Below are positions 37,603-46,308 of a stretch of 64,000 nt of DNA, one piece after another. The notes under the pieces are model-generated. The model had not been told where the DNA came from. It made no database searches and was given only the letters and a program-made list of their open reading frames with translations. Source of the DNA: Neptunomonas phycophila (lineage in GTDB: Bacteria > Pseudomonadota > Gammaproteobacteria > Pseudomonadales > Balneatricaceae). The position numbers and the translations under genes were made by a program. Position 1 is the stretch's first letter. Every line of letters begins with the position of its first letter. The DNA lies in contig NZ_MRCI01000001.1 of assembly GCF_001922575.1 (NCBI RefSeq), positions 682,001 through 746,000 of the forward strand. Reading direction: 5' to 3'.

Positions 37603-38958
37603 CTATGTGTCGCCTTTCTCTTTTTTATGAAACAGCGAGATCCACCCCAGCGCCAATACCAGCATAAAAGTGGCCGCATTAGCTGGAATCTGGAGGTTAA
37701 AATCAACCGTGGCATGTAAGGCCATAGCCGTCATTGACATAATGCAACCAAACGATAACCCCCGCATTAATGGGTTGCGCCGTTTCCATTGCGCCCAAAA
37801 AGCCGCGATATAAGTCGCTAATATCACCAGCAAGAGTGGGATCATCCCAATGACACCGCGCTCGGATAAAAACTCTATATAATCGTTGTGTGCGTGGTCG
37901 TAAAAAATGCGGATATCATGTCCGCGGTATTCAGGGAAGCTGGTATAAAACGTACCAGCACCGGAGCCATCTAATAAATGATTATTGAGTAAGCTAATAC
38001 TGTATTGGTCAACTTCATCGCGGGTTTCGCGGTGTGAAGAGGTGTTTTCTAAACGGTCTACAACTTTCTCGACGCCAAAAAAAGTGCCCACAATAAAAAT
38101 ATCAATGACTAATAAGCTAGCCAATAAAATGATGGTAGACCGGCTCGCTTTACGGCCTAAAACTAGTGCCACCACACCCGTGAACATCATCGCGATAAAA
38201 AACGAGGAGTTACCCATGCGTGAATGGGTTAGTACTAAGCCGATCACCATAATAACCAAGGCAATCCGTAAGCGTGCTTTAGCACCCAGCAAGGCAGTTA
38301 TCCAACGGCGCAAGCGGTTGCGCCAGGTGCCGGAAGGCGTGCTTTTTAAAGAAGCGATCATCATGCCTATACCTAACGATAGGCAAATCACCAAGTAACC
38401 GGCTAAATGGTTGCGGTTAATAAAGGTGCCGGTGGCTACGCCTTTGTAAGCATCTTTGGGTATCAAAAAGGTGAACTCAGTGCCGCTTAAGGTCATTAAG
38501 CTGCCGTAAATGGCTTGGAAAACACCGCTAGCGACCACCACATAGATAGTCCAGCGTATGCGCTGCTGGCTAGATAAGAGCACCAAAGCTAGTACAAACA
38601 GAGCAATAAGCCCCCAGCCTTGTAAAAACTCTTGTGCGGTATCGGCAGCCGATAAGGTAAAGCCTACCGGACTTAACTGCACTCCCAGCCAACCATTAGC
38701 GATTACTAATAAAGCCATAATAGGCCAAGCGCGTTTGCTTGTTGGGGTAAGTTGCACTCGGTTTCGGGCATACAGCCAAAGCCAGCCTAATAACAATGCT
38801 AAGGCACTGGCTGTGAGTATCGAAATAGACCATACGCGGTTGCTACCAAGTGGCATTGGAGCCCACACTAATAATGCTAAAAAGCCCCAAAAAAGCGGCT
38901 GATCGGCAGATGCAGGTGCAGAAGTTTTAAAGTACGGAGAACTTTCCATGTAATTCAT
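37603..38958 (-). CDS. O-antigen ligase/polymerase-like membrane protein (Wzy/WaaL family)
   Basis: A 451-residue protein with about 11-12 membrane helices. The O-antigen ligase-like loop has GTFINRNHLAGYL near residue 175, THSRMGN near 245, and GSGAGTFYTSFPEYR...YDHAHNDYIEFL in the large periplasmic loop with its conserved His. Such proteins polymerise or transfer lipid-linked glycans. It is separate from the other Wzy candidate at 43.5 kb, so the strain may run two glycan polymerisation or ligation steps. It lies downstream of the first Gly-tail gene on the same strand, behind a terminator. Confidence 0.83.
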   Translation of the reverse strand: MNYMESSPYFKTSAPASADQPLFWGFLALLVWAPMPLGSNRVWSISILTASALALLLGWLWLYARNRVQLTPTSKRAWPIMALLVIANGWLGVQLSPVGFTLSAADTAQEFLQGWGLIALFVLALVLLSSQQRIRWTIYVVVASGVFQAIYGSLMTLSGTEFTFLIPKDAYKGVATGTFINRNHLAGYLVICLSLGIGMMIASLKSTPSGTWRNRLRRWITALLGAKARLRIALVIMVIGLVLTHSRMGNSSFFIAMMFTGVVALVLGRKASRSTIILLASLLVIDIFIVGTFFGVEKVVDRLENTSSHRETRDEVDQYSISLLNNHLLDGSGAGTFYTSFPEYRGHDIRIFYDHAHNDYIEFLSERGVIGMIPLLLVILATYIAAFWAQWKRRNPLMRGLSFGCIMSMTAMALHATVDFNLQIPANAATFMLVLALGWISLFHKKEKGDT

Positions 38959-38972
38959 CTTTTAGCAGCCAT

Positions 38973-38999
38973 AAAAAAGGCACCCCAAGGATGCCTTTA
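38973..38999 (-). terminator. Terminator after the 184-residue Gly-tail gene
   Basis: On the minus strand AAAGGCATCC, TTGG and GGTGCCTTTTTT form a stem with one bulged base and a T run. The stem resembles that after the second Gly-tail gene (GGTGCCTTTTTT in both). Confidence 0.8.
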
Positions 39000-39017
39000 G
39001 AATATACATGAATACGA

Positions 39018-39572
39018 TTAGCTTGCGCTAGCAGAACCGCCACCGCCACCGCCACTGCTTGAACCAAAAGCAGGCAGGGAAGAAGGGATGCCCGTAGAAC
39101 CAGGTGCAGATGATGATGCTGGGCCTTGCGGGTTACCCGCTGCGGTAGCTTCGGTGACCGCTGTTGGGTCAACGTTTGGGTTGGCAAGGGCAACGGCTGT
39201 CATAGCATCCGGATTGGCACCTTTAGCAACGGCCGCTGAAATAATAGCACCGGCTTGTTCAGGCGCGGCTTGCATAGCGGCATCAACAATGCTTTCTGCT
39301 GCATCGGGGTTAGCATCCATAGCAGCGCTTACAATATCAGCAGCGGCGCTAGGGTTGGCAGCAACAGCGGCGGCAACAGCGCTGGCAACCAGTGATGGGT
39401 CGGCTGCAGACACCTGAGCTAACACATCGGACATAGGCGCATTAGTTGCTAGTGCATTAGCAACAACCTGATCCATTGGCATACCCGCGGAAATATCATC
39501 CGAAACGGCAGCCTGTGCAGAATAAATCGGTAAGGCTAAACCTACCAGTACACCTAACATCACGTGGCGCAT
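39018..39572 (-). CDS. Small exported Ala-repeat protein with GSSSGGGGGGSASAS tail
   Basis: A 184-residue protein of unknown function. Residues 1-21 are a signal peptide (GVLVGLALPIYSAQA). Residues 57-116 are four exact-length 15-residue repeats of the form A-N/D-P-x-x-A-x-x-I-V-x-A-A-M-x, probably helical. A Pro/Ser linker precedes the C-terminal tail GSSSGGGGGGSASAS (170-184), which ends at the stop codon. The same tail and a similar signal peptide occur in the next gene (40082-40372). The start has AAGGAG at good spacing. It has no Cys and no membrane helix after the signal. Confidence 0.78.
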   Translation of the reverse strand: MRHVMLGVLVGLALPIYSAQAAVSDDISAGMPMDQVVANALATNAPMSDVLAQVSAADPSLVASAVAAAVAANPSAAADIVSAAMDANPDAAESIVDAAMQAAPEQAGAIISAAVAKGANPDAMTAVALANPNVDPTAVTEATAAGNPQGPASSSAPGSTGIPSSLPAFGSSSGGGGGGSASAS

Positions 39573-40032
39573 AGAGTGCTCCTTGCAAGCAATATAATAA
39601 TGTGTCTAAGTTTAGCAACAGTGTATTTATTAGGCAACAGTCTAAAAAGTAAACACTTGTATGAAGTGTGTATGTTTTAATGCCCGATGCAACCCTATCT
39701 TACTGTAATTAATAAAGTTAATACGTAAAAATTGGGGGTTAAGTGCGTGCTAAAAAAATAGTAAACAACACCCGTACACAGATCTGTAGCTAATCAGTAA
39801 CTCTGGAGTGTGTTTTTGGGCAAAATAATACACCAATTGGTGAAGTAATGTATAATTAATGGGCTAATTTGGTGCGTTATGGCTGGTGGTGCGTTTATAT
39901 AGCGCGCTGCGTTGCACAATAACATAAGGTTTGCGGCGCAGGTTTATTGCGTATGTTCAGTTAAATAATAGTTTTGATGCGTTAAAGGAATAACGTCTTT
40001 TTATAGAGACATGTTGTTATCTGGCGCCTAAA
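39573..40032. other. Gene-free AT-rich stretch between the two Gly-tail genes
   Basis: About 460 bases with no open frame worth calling. It must hold the promoter of the 184-residue gene. Several short direct and inverted repeats of AATT and TTGCG type are present, but none is clear enough to name. Confidence 0.5.
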
Positions 40033-40055
40033 AAAGGCACCGTTAACGTGCCTTT
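40033..40055 (-). terminator. Terminator after the 96-residue Gly-tail gene
   Basis: On the minus strand AAAGGCAC, a 7-base loop and GTGCCTTT continue into a T run (TTTTTT). Confidence 0.82.
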
Positions 40056-40081
40056 GTTTAGGTCACAATACAGGCTGTAAC

Positions 40082-40372
40082 TTAGCTAGGGCTAGCACTT
40101 CCGCCGCCACCGCCACCACTACTGCTACCAAGTGGAGGGAGTTTAAACGAAAGGGAAAGCGTAGGGCTAAATTGTAAGCTACCTGTAAAGCTATTAGCGA
40201 TACCCTGATTACGGATGTAAGAAGGTAGTATCGTTGTTGTGCTTACGGCACTGGCAGGAAACGCTATAGTCGTCAATGACTTGCCCGACATTAAGGTATC
40301 TACAAAGCCAGCGTGTGCAGAGACTGCGGGTAAGGCTACCCCCAGAACTACACCTGCAATGTATTTTTGCAT
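40082..40372 (-). CDS. Small exported protein with GSSSGGGGGGSASPS tail
   Basis: A 96-residue protein of unknown function. The signal peptide at residues 1-21 (GVVLGVALPAVSAHA) closely resembles that of the 184-residue neighbour. The middle is a Ser/Thr/Leu-rich, beta-prone stretch with no repeats. The C-terminal 15 residues, GSSSGGGGGGSASPS (82-96), match the neighbour's tail at 14 of 15 positions and are preceded by LPPL, against LPAF there. An upstream ATG at 40405 is in frame, but 40372 has GGAG eight bases ahead and a complete signal peptide. Confidence 0.75.
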   Translation of the reverse strand: MQKYIAGVVLGVALPAVSAHAGFVDTLMSGKSLTTIAFPASAVSTTTILPSYIRNQGIANSFTGSLQFSPTLSLSFKLPPLGSSSGGGGGGSASPS

Positions 40373-40514
40373 AAGGCATGCTCCTTGCTTAGCTTGATTA
40401 TTCAAGCACTAACCATGCTATCAACCCATTGTTTAAACTTAAAGAAAAAATTAGATGTTGCGCATAAACGACAGCGCAACTAGTATTAGCGATGCAGTGC
40501 AGCAATTGTAACAA

Positions 40515-40530
40515 TTGGATGGAATACTGC
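40515..40530 (+). promoter_or_regulatory. Possible sigma-54 promoter before the wcaJ-like gene
   Basis: TTGGATGGAATACTGC has GG and GC at the exact -24/-12 spacing (10 bases between) and partial agreement with TGGCACG-N4-TTGC. The inferred start is about 30 bases before the ATG. The nearby CAATTGTAACAATTG at 40503-40517 partly overlaps it. The evidence is modest. Confidence 0.35.
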
Positions 40531-40570
40531 TGCAGATAATGGACACTGCTTCAAGGATAGGCCACTTAAG

Positions 40571-42034
40571 ATGGACTTACACGTGAATATAAAGACCTCA
40601 CCGCGATTGCCTGTCTCCTCTTCTATGGCACGTAATAAACGTTTACTTAAAAACCACGAAACCTTCGCTTTTTGGGTGCAGCTGGGCGCTGATATTGGCG
40701 TAGTTTTTTTCTCACTGTACCTTCTGACACTCTTCAAGACCGGAGAGTTCAATCCGCATTACCGTTTTTTGATGGTAATTACGGGGCTGTCGATGTGCGG
40801 CATATACGTAAGCCGCGGTATTTACCGCCAAGCCTCTACCCATGCTAAAAATGTAATGCGTATAACGGTGGCCTGGTTTGTGTGTTTATGCGCCGTTATG
40901 CTGGTGGGCTTTGTGACCAAAACCACCGAGCTATTCTCCCGCCAAGTTATTTTGCTATGGGCGCCGTTAGCGCTGTTTTTACAAATAGCCAACCATGTGG
41001 CCATTGGTATGGGCATAAAACGCTATAAAGAAACCTACGGCAAACACTTAAAAGCATTGGTGATAGGTGATGGCACAACCGCCGTGCACCTTATCCAAAG
41101 TTTGAATGGTAACCGCTGGCTGCCAGACAAGGTGGTTGGGGTTGTACGCGGTGATGGTGGCTTGCCAGATTTATCTGTGGCGGCAAATTTATCGGTCCCA
41201 GTATTAGGCCATATCGCAGGCATACGCCCGTTAATACGCGAACATAAAATTAAGCGCATTTACATCGCGTTGCCCATGGAAGAGAGCGAGCAAATACAAG
41301 GCCTACATATCGATTTGCTAGACATGAACGTAGATGTGATTTGGGCGCCCGATATATCCGCTATGCGTTTGCTAAACCACTCCGTTAGGGAGGTGGCGGG
41401 CACGCCTATTATCTCGTTAAACGAAAGCCCGTTAACCTCATCGCGCGTGTCCATGGCGTTAAAAGCCATAATGGATCGCAGTATAGCGGCTATCGCATTG
41501 CTCTGTTTGTCTCCATTGTTTATTGCAATAGCAGTGGCTGTTAAGCGATCTTCCCCTGGGCCAGTTTTCTTTAAGCAAGACCGCACAGGTTTTGATGGCA
41601 CGGTATTTAAAGTTTGGAAATTCCGCAGTATGAAATTGCATCAAGATGCAGAAGTGGTGCAGCAAGCCGGTAAAGAAGACCCGCGCATTACCAAAGTGGG
41701 TAAGTTTATACGACGTACATCTATCGATGAGTTGCCGCAGTTATTTAACGTATTGGATGGCAGCATGTCTCTAGTAGGGCCAAGGCCGCATGCGGTATCT
41801 CATAATAATTATTACAGCGACAAAATTAATGCGTATTTAGCGCGCCATCGTATTAAGCCGGGAATTACTGGGCTAGCTCAAATCAGTGGTTACCGTGGAG
41901 AGACAGAAACGTTGGATAAGATGGAAAAACGAGTAGAGTTTGATTTAGTGTATATAAATAATTGGTCCTTAGCTTTTGATTTTAAAATTCTATTTAAAAC
42001 ACCTCTTTCTCTCATGTCAAAGGATATATATTAA
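40571..42034 (+). CDS. wcaJ: Undecaprenyl-phosphate sugar phosphotransferase (WcaJ family)
   Basis: A 487-residue initiating transferase that loads the first sugar phosphate, usually glucose-1-P, on undecaprenyl phosphate. N-terminal helices (about 32-150) are followed by a Rossmann-like middle (LKALVIGDGTTAVHLI) and a C-terminal catalytic sugar-transferase domain. That domain carries PGPVFFKQDRTGFDG, VWKFRSM, RRTSIDELPQLFNVLDG, MSLVGPRPHA and RHRIKPGITGLAQISGYRG. It is the first gene of the polysaccharide run, and its stop overlaps the next start (TAATG). Which sugar it uses is not shown by the sequence. Confidence 0.92.
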   Translation: MDLHVNIKTSPRLPVSSSMARNKRLLKNHETFAFWVQLGADIGVVFFSLYLLTLFKTGEFNPHYRFLMVITGLSMCGIYVSRGIYRQASTHAKNVMRITVAWFVCLCAVMLVGFVTKTTELFSRQVILLWAPLALFLQIANHVAIGMGIKRYKETYGKHLKALVIGDGTTAVHLIQSLNGNRWLPDKVVGVVRGDGGLPDLSVAANLSVPVLGHIAGIRPLIREHKIKRIYIALPMEESEQIQGLHIDLLDMNVDVIWAPDISAMRLLNHSVREVAGTPIISLNESPLTSSRVSMALKAIMDRSIAAIALLCLSPLFIAIAVAVKRSSPGPVFFKQDRTGFDGTVFKVWKFRSMKLHQDAEVVQQAGKEDPRITKVGKFIRRTSIDELPQLFNVLDGSMSLVGPRPHAVSHNNYYSDKINAYLARHRIKPGITGLAQISGYRGETETLDKMEKRVEFDLVYINNWSLAFDFKILFKTPLSLMSKDIY

Positions 42035-42990
42035 TGAGTGAAATATGTCCAATATTCATATTCTCATTGCCTAGGTCTGGATCTACCTTGTTGCAGAGAA
42101 TGATTTCTCTTGATTCTAATGTTTTTACTTCTCCTGAAACATGGTATTTTTTGAATTACTTATCATTTACTAATGATAAAAACATTTACAGTCTTTTTAG
42201 CAGTGCCCATTCAAGAGTAGCAAATACAGAATTTATAAATAAAGAAATTGGTGCTGAAGAATTTTCGTTGATTCAGAAAAAGCATCTTTTAGATGTAATG
42301 GAGCGAGCTGGTAAAGGTAAAGCGTTTTTTTTAGAGAAAACTCCTAGAAATTATTTTGTAATTGATGAGATATTCAAATGTTTCGGTGATGATGCGAAAT
42401 ATATTTTTTTATGGCGTAATCCTTTGGAGGTAGCGTCTTCTATGATCGATACATGGGGAGGAGGGGAGTGGAACCTCTATTCCTTTGAAAATGATTTGAT
42501 TTACGGTACCAAAGAATTGGTTCGTAGTTATAAGAATAATCAGCAAAGAGCATTGAGTGTTAGTTATCAAGATATTATTCAGGATTATGAGGGGACGTCT
42601 CTTAAAATATCTGATTACTTGGGTGTGGACTTAACAGTATTTGAAAAGCAGGCTGTAATTAGCAATAAAATACAAGGTAGCATGGGTGATCCAACCGGAC
42701 AGAATAAAGAATTTATTTCATCAAAGAAAAGAGAGGAAATGTTACTTTCTTTTTCTGGAATGCTAAGAAAGAAAGCATTTAAGAGAATGTTGACAAAGAT
42801 TGAAAATGAAGTGGCATGGATGGGGTATCCGCTTGAGGATATCTTTCATGAACTAGCAGAAGCTCCTAGTGCTAGTTTTTCTATGTGTGGGAAGGATTTA
42901 TACAGAATGGTTTATGGTGCTGCCTACATGAGACTTCAGCCGTTTGTATTAAAAGATTTTTTGTTTAAACGGAGAGGTGCTTTAAGGTGA
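42034..42990 (+). CDS. PAPS-dependent sulfotransferase
   Basis: A 318-residue protein with the 5'-phosphosulfate-binding loop FSLPRSGSTLLQRMI at residues 9-23. A second PAPS motif has the Arg/Ser region LWRNPLEVASSMIDTW near residue 130. This is the sulfotransferase family 3-like fold. It probably sulfates a sugar of the exported polymer. The gene is markedly AT-rich compared with wcaJ, a sign of foreign origin. It overlaps wcaJ by one base and the next gene by four. Confidence 0.85.
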   Translation: MSEICPIFIFSLPRSGSTLLQRMISLDSNVFTSPETWYFLNYLSFTNDKNIYSLFSSAHSRVANTEFINKEIGAEEFSLIQKKHLLDVMERAGKGKAFFLEKTPRNYFVIDEIFKCFGDDAKYIFLWRNPLEVASSMIDTWGGGEWNLYSFENDLIYGTKELVRSYKNNQQRALSVSYQDIIQDYEGTSLKISDYLGVDLTVFEKQAVISNKIQGSMGDPTGQNKEFISSKKREEMLLSFSGMLRKKAFKRMLTKIENEVAWMGYPLEDIFHELAEAPSASFSMCGKDLYRMVYGAAYMRLQPFVLKDFLFKRRGALR

Positions 42991-43523
42991 AACTTGTTAA
43001 GTGTTATGCGATAGGCTTGCATCTTTTGTATTTTAAAATAGTTGGGTTATTTCCTTCTCGTATAATGAGAAATTTTTTATATCTTCCTTTTATGGGCTCT
43101 GGAGTTTTCTTTAATATTTTTTTTGGAGGAGTTATTTTAAGGTCTCCTTGGAAGATTAAATTAGGACGAGGAAGTGTAGTAGGTGAAAAAGTTCAACTAG
43201 ACTGCCGACGAGGGCTTGTTATTGGTAATCACGTCAATATAAGTAGTGAGGTTCAGATCTGGACATTACATCATGACCCTCAAAGTTCTACGTTTAAAGC
43301 AATTGGGAAAGAAGTTGTAATCGAAGATTACGTTTGGCTGGGGGCTCGCTCGATAATACTACCGGGAGTGCGAGTTGGAAAGGGCGCTGTGGTTGGCGCT
43401 GGCTCCGTTGTAGCGAGAGATGTAGAGCCATATTCAATAGTTGTTGGTAATCCGGCTAAAAAAGTTAAATCTAGGAATGAAAACCTGACTTACAAGCTTG
43501 AATGCAATATCCCATTTATATAA
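42987..43523 (+). CDS. Hexapeptide-repeat acyltransferase (LbH/WcaF type)
   Basis: A 178-residue left-handed beta-helix acyltransferase. The N-terminus is hydrophobic and may bind the membrane. Hexapeptide repeats run from about residue 50 to 160, with IEDYVWLGARSIILPGVRVGKGAVVGAGSVV in split conserved parts and the acceptor His in WTLHHDPQ. It most likely acetylates a repeat-unit sugar. GTG start overlapping the sulfotransferase stop (GTGA). Confidence 0.85.
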   Translation: MKLVKCYAIGLHLLYFKIVGLFPSRIMRNFLYLPFMGSGVFFNIFFGGVILRSPWKIKLGRGSVVGEKVQLDCRRGLVIGNHVNISSEVQIWTLHHDPQSSTFKAIGKEVVIEDYVWLGARSIILPGVRVGKGAVVGAGSVVARDVEPYSIVVGNPAKKVKSRNENLTYKLECNIPFI

Positions 43524-43533
43524 AGAGTTTCAT

Positions 43534-44715
43534 ATGACATCCAATTTGCTTGTAAGAAGTGTGTTTTTTTCACTTGCTTTTTGTTTTCTTTACGCTCTAG
43601 ATCCGTCTGACCGGTCATGGGGGGCAGAGTATAATTTGGTGCTTAAATTTTTACCTTTAATATTTGTGTTTTTTATATTTTTGGTTTTTGTAAAAAATTT
43701 TTTTATTATTTTGGCTACACCGACAGTTATTCCATTGCTGATTTTTTTTCTCTTTTCCTTTGGTGGGGCTGTTTGTACTATTTTTCAGATGAATGCTAGA
43801 TTCGAGGATAGTTATCTAAGCAGAGCTTTGTTAATGGTGTTTGTTTTCTTGGGATTTGTAACTTCATTTTCGAAAAAATTTGAAAAGAGTATGGCGTATT
43901 TTTTGCCCTACTTGTTATTGTTTTGCGGGTTTGTTGTTGCAACTTTGTTGATTGTTTGGGGAGTTGGTTTTAAATTTGTGGATATGCCGCATATTTATCA
44001 TGAAGAAGGCGTTTTTGTATTAGTTGCTATGGTTTGTGTTTATATAAGTAGAGTTAATTTTTTGATAAAGATTTTATGCTTGATATATCTGGCAGCTGGT
44101 CTGATATTTATGCATAAGAATACGGCTTATATAATGCTGTTGGTTTTTATAGTTTTTCTTTTGTTAAAGAGTCGATATCTGCTTTCTGCTGGAAACCTAA
44201 AAATTTTTGTTAATGTTTTTTTCTTTAACTTTTTTGTTTTGATAGCTGTTTTTATTTTGATGATAGTGAATTTTTACTCTGATATTTTGCCGTCAGGTAG
44301 CCCCGGGGTGCGCCTAAATACCTACTTACAAAGGTGGGAGGTTTTTTTGGAGCACCCGTTTTTAGGGACGCTGTTTTTAGGTTCCCCTATGTTTGAGTTG
44401 CCAACTATTGACGGTTCTTTGTTTGTACCAAGTCATTCGGATTTACTAGATATTATGGCTTTTGGTGGCCTTTTTTCTTTGATAGTTTTTGTTTGGTATT
44501 CATTATTTCCAGTATATAGGATAATGTTTGGTTATCAGGTCATTTCAAATGATAAGATAGATCAACTTTATATGTTATTATCTGTATTTGTTTTTGGGGT
44601 TTTTCTTACTTTATGCGTAAACCCGATTTTGAACCAAGTTAAACTGGCTGCGCCTTATTGGTTTTTTGTTGGGTTTTTAGTTGGAAGAATGCGGCAAGGG
44701 AGGGCACATGGATAA
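43534..44715 (+). CDS. wzy: O-antigen polymerase-like membrane protein (Wzy candidate)
   Basis: A 393-residue, very hydrophobic protein with about ten or more helices, AT-rich and with little sequence conservation, as is typical of Wzy. Features are a periplasmic loop with GSPGVRLNTYLQRWEVFLEHPFLG in two parts and VPSHSDLLDIMAFGGLFSL, the H-S-D pattern of the O-antigen polymerase/ligase superfamily. The ATG at 43534 lies 10 bases after the acyltransferase stop and is preferred over a TTG at 43498. It is placed inside a Wzx/Wzy-type locus, so the call rests on topology and context. Confidence 0.75.
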   Translation: MTSNLLVRSVFFSLAFCFLYALDPSDRSWGAEYNLVLKFLPLIFVFFIFLVFVKNFFIILATPTVIPLLIFFLFSFGGAVCTIFQMNARFEDSYLSRALLMVFVFLGFVTSFSKKFEKSMAYFLPYLLLFCGFVVATLLIVWGVGFKFVDMPHIYHEEGVFVLVAMVCVYISRVNFLIKILCLIYLAAGLIFMHKNTAYIMLLVFIVFLLLKSRYLLSAGNLKIFVNVFFFNFFVLIAVFILMIVNFYSDILPSGSPGVRLNTYLQRWEVFLEHPFLGTLFLGSPMFELPTIDGSLFVPSHSDLLDIMAFGGLFSLIVFVWYSLFPVYRIMFGYQVISNDKIDQLYMLLSVFVFGVFLTLCVNPILNQVKLAAPYWFFVGFLVGRMRQGRAHG

Positions 44716-45577
44716 GAAGGTATTGATTACAGGGGTCCATAGAAGTGGCACAACTCATTTAGGTAAGATATTAGAAGCTACTTTAGACTGTTCGGTAATA
44801 CACGAACCATTTAATGCCTGCTTAGGTGATAGTAGAGTAAACTATTGGTATTGCAATGAGTCTGTTAATGATTTTTTGGTTAGTTCTAAGTTTAGATTTA
44901 AGCCTAGACTTATCAAAAGAGCACCAAATGAATCCTATATTAGAACACTAGGTAGGTCGATTCTTGGTGGCGAATTCGAAAAAAGTTTAAAGTCCTTTGA
45001 GAAGAAACCTTTTGTTTTAATTAAAGATCCTTTTATGTTTAGACAACTAAACTCAAATTTGTGGGATTATAAATTTTTAGTTGTTAAGCATCCTTTATCA
45101 AATCTTTTTTCAGTGAAAAGTCAAAATTGGTCTATTTCTAAAAACGAGTTTTCTAAAGATATTTTTTCCAGTAAAAAATATTTTTCTTTTTCTGATAAGC
45201 TTTCTCCTTTTTTTGATGGTAATGAAATAGACTTCCTTTGGTTATGGTTTTTTTTGCATCATGAAGTTATGTCTGAATTAAACAATACTATAATCATTTG
45301 GCATTCGGATTTTTGTGAAAACCCTTTTTCTTTATTTGAAGCCCCAGTTTTTGTTGATAATAGAGCCTCTAAAGATAACTTTGAAAAAATAATTTGCGAA
45401 ACAATGTTTGATAAAACAATAGTTCGTAATGATAAATTACACCAAATGAAACGAAATTCTGTAATTCTCTCTATGCAGTGGGTAGATAGTTTTTCTGAGA
45501 AGCAGATTGAAGTTGTAAATGAGATCTTTGGTGAGATTATTGAGTTTTATAAGTTGAGGAGTTTCATCAAGTGTTAA
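44708..45577 (+). CDS. Second sulfotransferase family protein
   Basis: A 289-residue protein with the P-loop-like PAPS motif ITGVHRSGTTHLGKILE at residues 6-22 and a second conserved segment VVKHPLSNLFSVKSQNW. It is a putative carbohydrate sulfotransferase, distant from the one at 42.0 kb. The ATG at 44708 has GGGAGGG upstream and overlaps the wzy end by 8 bases; a TTG at 44681 is less likely. Codon use is strongly AT-biased. Phe and Lys are abundant, and the acceptor cannot be told. Confidence 0.78.
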   Translation: MDKKVLITGVHRSGTTHLGKILEATLDCSVIHEPFNACLGDSRVNYWYCNESVNDFLVSSKFRFKPRLIKRAPNESYIRTLGRSILGGEFEKSLKSFEKKPFVLIKDPFMFRQLNSNLWDYKFLVVKHPLSNLFSVKSQNWSISKNEFSKDIFSSKKYFSFSDKLSPFFDGNEIDFLWLWFFLHHEVMSELNNTIIIWHSDFCENPFSLFEAPVFVDNRASKDNFEKIICETMFDKTIVRNDKLHQMKRNSVILSMQWVDSFSEKQIEVVNEIFGEIIEFYKLRSFIKC

Positions 45578-46308
45578 GTATTATTACGGTCACGTATAAT
45601 AATTTGAATGGTTTGAAAACTACGTATAAGTCAATACGGAAACTCCTTCAAAACGAAGTGGCTGTTAAGTGGATTGTAATAGATGGTGCATCTGAAGATG
45701 GAACGTTAAGTTTTTTGAGGATGTTGTCAACAAATCTTGACTCAAATTGTTTTTTGTATTTTTCTGAAAGTGATAAAGGCTTATATGATGCCATGAATAA
45801 AGGTCTGGATTTAGTTGATGGTGATTATATTATCTTTATCAACGCAGGAGACCTAATTCATGAGAGTTTGCTTAAAGACTTACAAGATTATAATTCATTC
45901 GATATTTTGTTAGGTGCTTCTGAAAGATTTAGTTCAGATAAAAAATATATTAAGTATGTAAGGCCTTTGAAAAAGTTAAACTCTAGAATGATCTGTGAGC
46001 ACCAAGCTTTTGTTGTGAGATCAGCTATAGCAAAAAAAATTAGATATGATCTAAGATATTCTTTATCTGCAGACTATGATTTTCTTTGCAGGTGTATAAA
46101 GTCAACAGATTCTATATATTCTTCAAAAAGAATATATTGCTCTTTTGAATATGGTGGTGTTTCAAAGAAAAAGAGGATGGAGGCACTCCTTGAAGATTTC
46201 TTGATCAGAATCAGAGTTTTTAATATGCCTTATAAAAATGCCTTCTATCTTTATTTAAAGCATTTGTCTTGGGAGGTGGTAAAAAAAATCATGGGACTTA
46301 TAAGATGA
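45571..46308 (+). CDS. Glycosyltransferase family 2
   Basis: A 245-residue GT-A-fold glycosyltransferase. The opening SIITVTYNNLNGLKTTYKSI, then VIDGASEDGT and the nucleotide/metal motif FSESDKGLYDAMNKGLDL with NAGD for the DxD region, match the WcaA/WcaE type. SADYDFLCRC is the acceptor-side acidic motif. GTG start overlapping the previous gene by 7 bases. It would add one sugar to the lipid-linked repeat unit. Confidence 0.88.
   Translation: MLSIITVTYNNLNGLKTTYKSIRKLLQNEVAVKWIVIDGASEDGTLSFLRMLSTNLDSNCFLYFSESDKGLYDAMNKGLDLVDGDYIIFINAGDLIHESLLKDLQDYNSFDILLGASERFSSDKKYIKYVRPLKKLNSRMICEHQAFVVRSAIAKKIRYDLRYSLSADYDFLCRCIKSTDSIYSSKRIYCSFEYGGVSKKKRMEALLEDFLIRIRVFNMPYKNAFYLYLKHLSWEVVKKIMGLIR

Noticed and set aside
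39591-39618. A TTGCTA-N16-TATATT promoter for the larger Gly-tail gene
   Set aside because: The predicted start of transcription would fall inside or past the ribosome-binding site, so it is unlikely to be the used promoter.
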